DNA from: Bacillota bacterium
GTDB taxonomy: Bacteria; Bacillota; Clostridia; Christensenellales; Aristaeellaceae
DNA: 22,132 nt
Direction of reading: 5' to 3'
NCBI GenBank assembly: GCA_023411395.1
Contig: JAEYOV010000027.1
Coordinates: 1-22,132 of the forward strand
Part shown: positions 1 through 6,852 of the stretch, piece after piece
Position numbering within the stretch: the stretch's first letter is position 1
Layout of the letters: each line of letters opens with the position of its first letter
Notes under the pieces: generated by a model
The model's database searches: none
Seen by the model: only the letters and a program-made list of their open reading frames with translations
Told to the model about the DNA's origin: nothing
Made by a program: the position numbers and the translations under genes

Positions 1-2
1 GA

Positions 3-125
3 CGGGGACAGGGCGGAGGACAAGGCGGCGGGCAGGGGGGAGGTGGTGGGGGAGGCGGAGGCGGGGGAGGCGGGCAGGGCGGGTACGAAGACTCGGGTGA
101 TATACTATCAAAACAGGGCTCATAA
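3..125 (+). CDS. C-terminal tail of a glycine/glutamine-rich protein (partial, 5' end outside window)
   Basis: The third forward frame is open from the window edge to a TAA at 123-125. It encodes a tail made almost only of Gly with spaced Gln, in GQGGGQGGG-like units, then a run of about twelve Gly, and ends YEDSGDILSKQGS. The Gly codons vary in the third base (GGA, GGC, GGG, GGT), which supports real coding rather than a simple G-run. Frame 1 also stays open to a TAG at 133-135, but it gives an unremarkable charged peptide. Such flexible Gly tails occur on surface, secreted and RNA-binding proteins. The body of the protein is outside the window, so no function can be given. A possible 6-bp hairpin (GGGGAA/TTCCCC, 151-168) follows, but it has no T-run, so the end of transcription is not clear. 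Confidence 0.55.
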   Translation, partial: RGQGGGQGGGQGGGGGGGGGGGGGQGGYEDSGDILSKQGS

Positions 126-228
126 GAATGATGAGTAGGCTCATAGGGTGGGGGAACAGCTTTTCCCCGGCCAGAGCCATATTGCGGGCCTCTCATCGGC
201 TGAAATCCCCGCTGGTCATAATATCCAT

Positions 229-256
229 TTGCCAAGAAGATCACCTTTCTTATCAT
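229..256 (+). promoter_or_regulatory. Putative sigma-A promoter for the glycosyltransferase gene
   Basis: A TTGCCA hexamer (229-234) is followed after 16 bases by TATCAT (251-256). Each differs from the sigma-A consensus at one base. The predicted transcription start is near 263, about 100 bases before the glycosyltransferase start codon. The rest of 126-363 shows no convincing gene. Confidence 0.4.
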
Positions 257-363
257 CAGGCTAGGGAGAGCGGACAGCACGCTTGCCCATCATCTCCATA
301 CAATATGGTATGAGAAGCGCAGGAAACGGTGCGCTTCCCAACATGCCGGAGGTGGCTGGCCTG

Positions 364-1455
364 ATGGAAATTAGCTTATGCATGATCGTACGGAATGAGG
401 AAACGGTACTTGAGCGCTGCCTTACATGCGTCAAGGATGTGGTGGATGAAATAGTGATCGTAGACACGGGCTCTACAGACCGTACGCTTGATATTGCGCT
501 GTCCTTGACGCCGATGGTGTATGAATTTCCCTGGGTGGATGACTTCGCCAAGGCCAGGAATTTTGCCTTTTCCAAAGCCACAAAGGATTACATCATGTGG
601 CTGGATGCGGACGATGTCATTACGTCCGAATCATCATTGCGATTAAAAGCGCTGAAAGAAAACCTTGGCCCTGCCGTTGATATGGTGATCATGCCTTACC
701 ATGTGGCTTTTGACGCGCAGGGGAAGCCAAGCCTAACTTATGAGAGGGAACGTATCGTCCGCCGCGCCGCCGGCTTCCAATGGGTAGGCGCCATCCATGA
801 GGTGATCCCGCCCGATGGGCAGATTCTGCATGCGGACATTCCCGTGCTGCATCAAAAGATCGGTTCCGGCGATCCTGACAGAAATTTGCGGATTTTTGAA
901 AAGATGAAAGCTTCCGGGCAAACGCTTTCCCCCAGGGAGGAATACTACTATGCCAGGGAGCTGATGTTCCACCAGCGCTATGAGGAGGCTATACGCGCCT
1001 TGGAACAGTATTTGAACGATGGGCTGGGCTGGCTGGAGAATAATATATCCGCTTGCCTGGATCTGGAAAGCTGCCTTTTGGCAGTAGGGAAAAAGCAGGA
1101 ATCGCTGACGGCGCTTTTCCGCTCTTTTCATTACGATGCGCCCAGGGCGGAAGTTTGCTGCCAGATCGGCAAGCATTTTTTTGACGAAGGGTATTTTGCG
1201 GTGGCTGCCTTCTGGTACGAACTGGCCGTATTTGAAAATCTCCCGAAGCCGTCGGGCGGGTTCATCCAGCCGGACTGCTATGGCTACATCCCCTATATGC
1301 AGCTTTGCGTGTGCTATCACAGGCTGGGAGATATGAAAAAGGCGATGGAATTCAACAACATGGCGGGGCTCATCAAACCCGATGACCCAAGCTACCTGTA
1401 CAACAAGGCATTTTTTGAATCTGTTTCCGGGGGAGAGGAGGCCAAGGGAAATTAG
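364..1455 (+). CDS. Family-2 glycosyltransferase with TPR-like C-terminal half
   Basis: A predicted cytoplasmic GT-A glycosyltransferase of 363 residues that would transfer a sugar from a nucleotide-sugar donor to an unknown acceptor. The start ISLCMIVRNEE, then DEIVIVDTGSTDRT, DFAKARN and the metal-binding LDADD are hallmarks of the WaaE/SunS-like branch of GT2. From about residue 200 the protein becomes helical, with repeated YYARELMFHQRYEEAI-like TPR units, as in many Firmicutes GT2-TPR proteins that modify proteins or cell-surface glycans. The ATG at 364 is chosen because GGAGGT (348-353) lies 10 bases upstream and the family motif begins two residues later. The frame stays open upstream to a TTG at 283, which lacks such a site. 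The nearest gene upstream is the Gly-rich tail, about 240 bases away. There is no signal peptide or membrane anchor. The acceptor cannot be predicted. Confidence 0.85.
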   Translation: MEISLCMIVRNEETVLERCLTCVKDVVDEIVIVDTGSTDRTLDIALSLTPMVYEFPWVDDFAKARNFAFSKATKDYIMWLDADDVITSESSLRLKALKENLGPAVDMVIMPYHVAFDAQGKPSLTYERERIVRRAAGFQWVGAIHEVIPPDGQILHADIPVLHQKIGSGDPDRNLRIFEKMKASGQTLSPREEYYYARELMFHQRYEEAIRALEQYLNDGLGWLENNISACLDLESCLLAVGKKQESLTALFRSFHYDAPRAEVCCQIGKHFFDEGYFAVAAFWYELAVFENLPKPSGGFIQPDCYGYIPYMQLCVCYHRLGDMKKAMEFNNMAGLIKPDDPSYLYNKAFFESVSGGEEAKGN

Positions 1456-1507
1456 CTTTATCTATCGCCTTCCAATTGCAACAATCTCATTTTTTTTATT
1501 GAATCTC

Positions 1508-1536
1508 TTTACAGAAACGGAACGGAGGCGTATTCT
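1508..1536 (+). promoter_or_regulatory. Putative promoter for the ABC exporter pair
   Basis: TTTACA (1508-1513), a 17-base spacer and TATTCT (1531-1536) form a moderate sigma-A-like promoter in the 122-base gap before the exporter genes. An A/T-rich tract with eight T's lies just upstream of the -35 box and could act as an UP element. It has no hairpin before it, so it is not a clear terminator for the glycosyltransferase gene. Confidence 0.4.
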
Positions 1537-1577
1537 ATTATGCGTATGTTATAACCCCACTGCCCGCAGGAGGATTT

Positions 1578-3329
1578 ATGGACACGTTCCGGCGGATTTT
1601 GAAGTGGCTAAGACCTTACCGGCGAAAGTTAATACTCTGTATTGTTCTGTTAACCTTATTGACGGCGCTGCGCATGGTGGTACCCTACATTACCGAGGCG
1701 GTGGTGAACAGGGTGCTTCCCCAACGGGATATGGGGCTGCTTTTGCAGTTGTGCGCGGCGCTCATTTTTATGACCGTCATTCGCGGCCTTTGCATGTACA
1801 AGCGGGGCATGCTGATTGAAGAGGTATCCCAAAGCGTGGTATATGACCTGCGTACCGGGCTATATGGCCATATGCAGGAGCTATCGTATGGATTTTATGA
1901 CAACCACCATATCGGAGAGATCATGAGCAGAATGACCGGCGATATCGAGGGCGTGCGCGTCTTTATCGTTACCGCCGTGGTGGGCGTGGTGGAAAACCTG
2001 CTGATGTTCATCCTGTCCCTGGCAGGGATGAGCATCATGTCCTGGAAGCTGACGCTGTTCATGGTTTGTTTTTGTCCGGTAGTGGCCTTTGTGGCCTGGC
2101 GGCTGCACCGCAGGATACGGCCGGCCCATATGGCTGTGCGCGAGCAGAACGCTGTGCTGAACACCCGCACCCAGGAGAATATCGCCGGCGTCCGTGTGGT
2201 GAAGGCGTTTGCGCGGGAGGAGCATGAAAAGCAGGCATTTTCTGTGGACAACCAGAAAGTATTGCAAAATAACCTGCAGGTGACCAGGATTTGGAGCACT
2301 TTTTTCCCCTTGATGGATATGATCGCCAGCTTTGCGATTCCTGTTTTGATATTGGGCGGTTCCGCGCTGGTCATGCGAGGAGACCTGCAAATCGGTACCC
2401 TGGTGGGCGCCACCGGTTTTGTATGGATGATCATCGCGCCCATGCGGCAGGTAGCCAATTTTGTGAACGTCACCGCCAACGGCATGGTGTCCTCCGAAAA
2501 GCTGATTTATTACATGGATCTGGGCTCCATGATCCGTAACCCGGAAAAGCCCCGGGAGATTGAAAAGTGGGAAGGCCGCGTGGATTTTGATCACGTAACC
2601 TTCAAATATGGTGACAAGGCCGTGCTTCATGACATCGACCTGCACGTGGAACCCGGCCAGACGGTGGCTGTCATGGGGGCCACGGGCGCCGGCAAATCCA
2701 CTTTGATAACGCTGCTGGGAAGGTATTATGACGCAGCCTCCGGCAGTGTGAAGGTGGATGGGATCGATGTGCGCGAACAAAACCTGCAAGATCTGCGCAA
2801 CCACATCGGCGTGGTGATGCAGGAGACCTTCCTGTACAGCGAGACCATTGCCGACAACATCCGCTATGGCAGGCCGGAAGCCACCATGGGTCAGGTGCAG
2901 GCGGCGGCCCGGGCGGCCCAGGCGGAGGAATTCATTCTTCAAATGCCCCAGGGATATGACACCGTGGTGGGTGAGCGCGGCCTTGGCCTTTCCGGCGGCC
3001 AGAAACAGCGTGTGGCATTGGCCCGTGCGATTTTGTTCGATCCTTCCATCCTGATTCTCGACGACGCTACCTCCGCCGTGGACATGGAGACGGAAGCGGA
3101 AATTCAAAAGGCGCTGGGCAGCGTGATGAAAGGGCGCACCACCTTCATCATCGCCCACCGGATATCCTCTGTGCGCAGGGCGGATCAGATTGTTGTGCTC
3201 AAGGATGGCCGTATTATAGAGCGGGGCACTCACAGGGAGCTGCTGGAACTGAACGGCCTGTATGCCTCCATGTACCGGGATCAGACGAGAGATTTTGTAA
3301 CGGCACAAAAGGCAGGTGTTGGGATGTGA
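1578..3329 (+). CDS. Heterodimeric ABC exporter, subunit 1 (degenerate Walker B)
   Basis: A half-transporter of 583 residues with an N-terminal six-helix type I exporter domain (about 1-310) and a C-terminal nucleotide-binding domain. Visible motifs are Walker A GATGAGKST (K373), signature LSGGQ (471-475), Walker B ILILDDATSAVD and the H-switch IIAHRISS. The catalytic glutamate after Walker B is replaced by Asp (D496), the known sign of the degenerate-site partner in heterodimers such as TM287/288, LmrCD and BmrCD. The subunit should pair with the next gene product, whose start overlaps this stop by 4 bases (GTGA), so translation is coupled. AGGAGG (1568-1573) precedes the ATG. Relatives export drugs, lipids or peptides; the substrate here is unknown. 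No peptidase C39 domain is present, so it is not a typical bacteriocin exporter. Confidence 0.93.
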   Translation: MDTFRRILKWLRPYRRKLILCIVLLTLLTALRMVVPYITEAVVNRVLPQRDMGLLLQLCAALIFMTVIRGLCMYKRGMLIEEVSQSVVYDLRTGLYGHMQELSYGFYDNHHIGEIMSRMTGDIEGVRVFIVTAVVGVVENLLMFILSLAGMSIMSWKLTLFMVCFCPVVAFVAWRLHRRIRPAHMAVREQNAVLNTRTQENIAGVRVVKAFAREEHEKQAFSVDNQKVLQNNLQVTRIWSTFFPLMDMIASFAIPVLILGGSALVMRGDLQIGTLVGATGFVWMIIAPMRQVANFVNVTANGMVSSEKLIYYMDLGSMIRNPEKPREIEKWEGRVDFDHVTFKYGDKAVLHDIDLHVEPGQTVAVMGATGAGKSTLITLLGRYYDAASGSVKVDGIDVREQNLQDLRNHIGVVMQETFLYSETIADNIRYGRPEATMGQVQAAARAAQAEEFILQMPQGYDTVVGERGLGLSGGQKQRVALARAILFDPSILILDDATSAVDMETEAEIQKALGSVMKGRTTFIIAHRISSVRRADQIVVLKDGRIIERGTHRELLELNGLYASMYRDQTRDFVTAQKAGVGM

Positions 3330-5125
3330 CCAGGCTTCGCAACTTGGATGACGAGGTGCTGGAGGCGCCGTTTGACCGGCGCCAGTTTACACGTATCCTC
3401 GCCTACCTGAAGCCCTATAAAAAGCAGATGGTTCTGGCGCTGTGCCTGATGATCATCGCCTCCGGCGCTTCCCTGCTGGGGCCCTACCTGATGAGCCGGG
3501 CCGTGGGCCTTTTGGGGGAAGGAAACTATTCCAGCATGCCCTTTCTGTTTATCGGCATGGCCATTGCCGTGATCACCGGCGGCCTGTGCCTGCGGCTGAG
3601 GGTGCGCACCATGGATACGGCGGGGCGCAAGGCCATTGCCAAGCTGCGCCAGGATCTGTTCGACCATATTCAGGGCTTGTCCCTGCCCTTTTTTGACAGC
3701 CGTTCCGCAGGCAAGATCATGGTCCGCGTCATCAACGATGTCAACAGCCTCAACGACCTTTTTACCGGCGGCATCATCAACGTGCTGGTGGACTGCCTGA
3801 CGCTGATCCTGCTGGTAGCCATCATGCTCTTCATCCACTGGAAGCTGACGTTGGTGGCCCTATGCTCCATGGTTGTGCTGTTTTTCATGATCACCCTCCT
3901 TCGCAAGAAGATGCGCAAGGCCTGGCAGGTCGTGCGCATGAAAACCAGCACCATGAACGGCTATCTGCATGAAAGCCTGGCGGGTATGCGGGTGACCCAG
4001 GCCTTTGTTCGGGAAAAAATCAACAAGGAGATCTACAACGAAACGAACCAGGACATTAAAAAAAGCTGGCTCAGGGCAGTGGGCATCAACAATCTGTTCT
4101 GGCCTTACATTGATACGTTGGGCACCGTGGGTACTGCCGGGGTCTATATCGCGGGAACCATTTTGATGGGCGCGGGCGGCGGCCCCCAGGGGGTCACGCT
4201 GGCGGACCTGCTGGCGATCTTGTGGTATCTGGGCCGTTTCTGGGAGCCGATCAACAACCTTTCCAACTTCTATAACAGCGTGCTGGCAGCCATGGCCTCC
4301 ATGGAGCGCATTTTTGAAATCATGGATACAAAGCCCCTGGTCTTTGATGCGCAGGAGGATCTGCCTGAGCTGCCGCCCATCCTGGGCGAAATCGCCTTTG
4401 ATCATGTATCCTTCGGCTATGATCCCAATGTCCCTGTGCTTCAGGATGTGTCCTTCACCGTAAAGCCCGGTCAAACCGTGGCTTTGGTAGGCCCTACCGG
4501 GGCGGGGAAGAGCACCGTGGTCAGCCTGGTCAGCCGCTTTTATGATGTAACCGAAGGCGCTTTGCTGATCGACGGTCACGACGTGCGGGGGGTGAAGCTT
4601 CATTCCCTGCGTAAGCAGATGTCCGTCATGCTGCAAGACAGCTTTATATTCAGCGGCACCATTTTGGACAATATCCGCTACGGGCGGCTTAATGCCACCG
4701 AGGAGGAAGTGATGGAGGCGGCCAAGGCGGTGCATGTCCATGACTTTATCATGGGCTTGCCCAGGGGTTACCGCACCGAGGTGAACGAGCGCGGCTCCAC
4801 CCTTTCCGTGGGGCAAAAGCAATTAATTTCCTTTGCCAGGGCGCTTTTGAATGATCCCCGTGTGCTGATCCTGGATGAGGCGACTTCCTCCATTGACACG
4901 CATACGGAACTGCTGATACAAAAGGCGCTGGAAGTGCTCCTGAAAGGCCGCACCAGCTTTGTCATCGCCCACCGGCTTTCCACCATCCGCCGGGCGGATG
5001 TGATCATGGTGGTGCAGGATCATCATATTGCTGAGACGGGCACCCATGAGGAACTGATGGCCATCCCCGGCGGCCATTACCGGGCTCTGTGCGAAGCGCA
5101 ATATAAATTCATGGAAGGCGAATAA
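3326..5125 (+). CDS. Heterodimeric ABC exporter, subunit 2 (catalytic Glu, non-canonical signature)
   Basis: The partner half-transporter, 599 residues, with six predicted transmembrane helices in about residues 25-340 and a nucleotide-binding domain behind them. Walker A is VGPTGAGKST (K395), and Walker B LILDEATSSID carries the catalytic glutamate (E518). The signature is LSVGQ (493-497) instead of LSGGQ. With the Asp in subunit 1, this gives one consensus ATP site (Walker A/B from this subunit, LSGGQ from subunit 1) and one degenerate site (Walker A/B from subunit 1, LSVGQ from this one), as described for TM287/288-type exporters. The GTG start at 3326 overlaps the upstream stop codon, and the N-terminus begins MTRLRNLDDEVLEAPF. 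The transcript ends at the strong terminator 27 bases after the stop. Substrate unknown. Confidence 0.93.
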   Translation: MTRLRNLDDEVLEAPFDRRQFTRILAYLKPYKKQMVLALCLMIIASGASLLGPYLMSRAVGLLGEGNYSSMPFLFIGMAIAVITGGLCLRLRVRTMDTAGRKAIAKLRQDLFDHIQGLSLPFFDSRSAGKIMVRVINDVNSLNDLFTGGIINVLVDCLTLILLVAIMLFIHWKLTLVALCSMVVLFFMITLLRKKMRKAWQVVRMKTSTMNGYLHESLAGMRVTQAFVREKINKEIYNETNQDIKKSWLRAVGINNLFWPYIDTLGTVGTAGVYIAGTILMGAGGGPQGVTLADLLAILWYLGRFWEPINNLSNFYNSVLAAMASMERIFEIMDTKPLVFDAQEDLPELPPILGEIAFDHVSFGYDPNVPVLQDVSFTVKPGQTVALVGPTGAGKSTVVSLVSRFYDVTEGALLIDGHDVRGVKLHSLRKQMSVMLQDSFIFSGTILDNIRYGRLNATEEEVMEAAKAVHVHDFIMGLPRGYRTEVNERGSTLSVGQKQLISFARALLNDPRVLILDEATSSIDTHTELLIQKALEVLLKGRTSFVIAHRLSTIRRADVIMVVQDHHIAETGTHEELMAIPGGHYRALCEAQYKFMEGE

Positions 5126-5151
5126 CGTCTCAGGAAAATGGTGCTGCCTGT

Positions 5152-5186
5152 GGGCGCTGGCCGGAAAACCGGCTGGCGCCTTTTTT
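5152..5186 (+). terminator. Strong intrinsic terminator after the ABC exporter pair
   Basis: A 12-bp stem (5153-5164 pairs with 5169-5180, with two G-U pairs), an AAAA tetraloop and six T's (5181-5186) form a textbook Rho-independent terminator. It separates the exporter unit from the arabinan locus. Confidence 0.93.
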
Positions 5187-5270
5187 GCTGCCCGCCATCC
5201 TCGCGGTTCTTTTCATGCGTTCATTCAGTTGTCAAATCAGCAAACCCATCGTCAAAATCCAAAAACGCCG

Positions 5271-5299
5271 TTGACAACACTCTGTATACAGTGTATGAT
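5271..5299 (+). promoter_or_regulatory. Near-consensus sigma-A promoter with palindromic operator candidate
   Basis: A perfect TTGACA (5271-5276), a 17-base spacer and TATGAT (5294-5299) form the best promoter in the window. The spacer contains the perfect palindrome CTGTATACAG (5282-5291), where a bound repressor would block RNA polymerase. GTATAC-centred sites are typical of GntR-type winged-helix proteins, including AraR whose DNA-binding domain is of that type, but none is encoded here. The predicted start is near 5306, leaving a leader of almost 90 bases before the GH43 start codon. Confidence 0.8.
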
Positions 5300-5392
5300 A
5301 ATGTTAAGTTAAGAAAAATGCATAATGATTTAGATAAGTCTAAAGTAAAACCTTCTCTGACCGTAAAAGAAAGAACCGCGCGGAGGGTTTGT

Positions 5393-6826
5393 ATGCTTAG
5401 AGGAATCGCCGTATGTGCCGTGATCCTGTTGGGCTGCCTGATGGGTTTTCCCGCCATGGGGGAGGGGGAGGTTCCTTTGTTCAGGGAAGCATCGGTTCAC
5501 GACCCATCCATCATCAGGGCGGACGACGGATACTACTATATTTACGGCAGCCACATGGCTGCGGCCCGCACAAAAGACCTGATCCAGTGGGAGACCATTT
5601 CCACCAATGCGGGAGAAGGCTGCACCCTGGTTGAAAACGTGCGGGTGGAAATGGGCGAGGCGCTCAAGTGGGCGCAGACGGACACCTTCTGGGCGCCTGA
5701 TGTGCGGCAGTTGAACGATGGCCGCTATTACCTGTATTACTGCTGCTGCCGCGGCGACAGCCCCTTAAGCGCTCTGGGCGTGGCCATCAGTGAAAGGCCG
5801 GAGGGACCTTTTGAAAACCTTGGCATCATCCTGAAATCCGGTATGCTGGGCAAAAGCGAGGACGGCACCTGGTACAATGCTACCAACCATCCCAATGTGG
5901 TGGATCCCAACGTGTTTTACGACAAGGAAGGCAAGCTGTGGATGGTATATGGCTCCTACTCGGGGGGCATATACATCCTTCAAATGGACCCGGACACCGG
6001 TTTCCCCTTTCCCGGCCAGGGATACGGCAAGAAGCTGCTGGGCCGCAACCACAGCCGCATCGAGGGGCCGTACATCTTGTATGCCCCGGAAACGGACTAT
6101 TACTATTTGTTCCTTTCCTTTGGCGGGCTGGATGCGAACGGCGCCTACAACATCCGCGTCTGCCGCAGCAAAAACCCCGACGGCCCCTATGAGGATGCCC
6201 TGGGGCAGGACATGTTCAAATGCGGCGGACCGCCGGGCAGTTTCTTTGACGACAAAGCCATTGAGGGCTACGGCGTGAAGCTCATGGGCGGTTATCAATT
6301 CCTGGCACTGGAAGGCGAAAAGAACCGCATGACGATGGCCTACCGGTCTCCCGGCCACAATTCCGCCTATTACGACGCCGAAACGGACCGGTATTTCCTG
6401 GTCTTCCATACCCGTTTTGCCAGCATGGGCAACGCCCATAACGTGCGTGTCCATCAATTCTATTTCAACAAAAATGGCTGGCCTGTGGTGAGTCCCTACC
6501 GTTATTCCGGGGAGACGATTGCGGAAAGCATACTCAAGGAGCAGGCGGGAGAATACAAGGTTATCAACCATCTTCGGGACATCAACGCCAATCACCATCA
6601 ATCGGTGGAAATGACGCTGCATCCGGACGGGACCGTGACCGGGGCACAAACGGGCACATGGAAAAGCCTTGGCGGCACGGATATGGAAATTACGCTGGAC
6701 GGCGTTGCCTATGCCGGCGTTTTTGCAAGGGCTTTCGACAATCACCAGTATCAATGGACCATGACCTTCACCGCCCTGTCGCCGGAGGGCGCGGCGCTGT
6801 GGGGCAGCAAAAGCACGGCGCCGTGA
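5393..6826 (+). CDS. Secreted GH43 arabinan endo-1,5-alpha-L-arabinanase
   Basis: A 477-residue secreted inverting glycosidase predicted to cut alpha-1,5-linked arabinan. A signal peptide (about 1-23, ending FPAMG) has no lipobox. The three GH43 carboxylates are visible: base D37 in VHDPSII, pKa-modulating D171 in VVDPNV, and general acid E224 in RIEGPY. A GHNS motif further on matches the calcium-binding His region of arabinanases. The last 90 or so residues look like the GH43_C domain (PF16369) of B. subtilis AbnB-type enzymes, which are of similar length. The ATG at 5393 follows GGAGGG with a 5-base gap. The frame is open further upstream, with an ATG at 5318 adding 25 charged residues, but that start has a weak ribosome site. 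It is the first gene after the strong promoter and lies 26 bases before the giant binding-protein gene. Confidence 0.9.
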   Translation: MLRGIAVCAVILLGCLMGFPAMGEGEVPLFREASVHDPSIIRADDGYYYIYGSHMAAARTKDLIQWETISTNAGEGCTLVENVRVEMGEALKWAQTDTFWAPDVRQLNDGRYYLYYCCCRGDSPLSALGVAISERPEGPFENLGIILKSGMLGKSEDGTWYNATNHPNVVDPNVFYDKEGKLWMVYGSYSGGIYILQMDPDTGFPFPGQGYGKKLLGRNHSRIEGPYILYAPETDYYYLFLSFGGLDANGAYNIRVCRSKNPDGPYEDALGQDMFKCGGPPGSFFDDKAIEGYGVKLMGGYQFLALEGEKNRMTMAYRSPGHNSAYYDAETDRYFLVFHTRFASMGNAHNVRVHQFYFNKNGWPVVSPYRYSGETIAESILKEQAGEYKVINHLRDINANHHQSVEMTLHPDGTVTGAQTGTWKSLGGTDMEITLDGVAYAGVFARAFDNHQYQWTMTFTALSPEGAALWGSKSTAP

Positions 6827-6852
6827 CGCAAGCAATGGAGGTATGAGCATCC

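Noticed and set aside
151..168. Hairpin GGGGAA/TTCCCC as terminator of the Gly-rich gene
   Set aside because: Six base pairs and no T-run; not enough to call a terminator.
1881..3308. Long open frame on the minus strand opposite the first exporter gene
   Set aside because: It mirrors the GC-biased codon use of the real gene, is rich in His, Gly and Gln, and shows no family motif or ribosome site; the plus strand has full ABC motifs.
5300..5392. Riboswitch in the leader of the GH43 gene
   Set aside because: The leader is A-rich with no stable stem set or known riboswitch core that I can see, and it is largely an open frame in phase with GH43.
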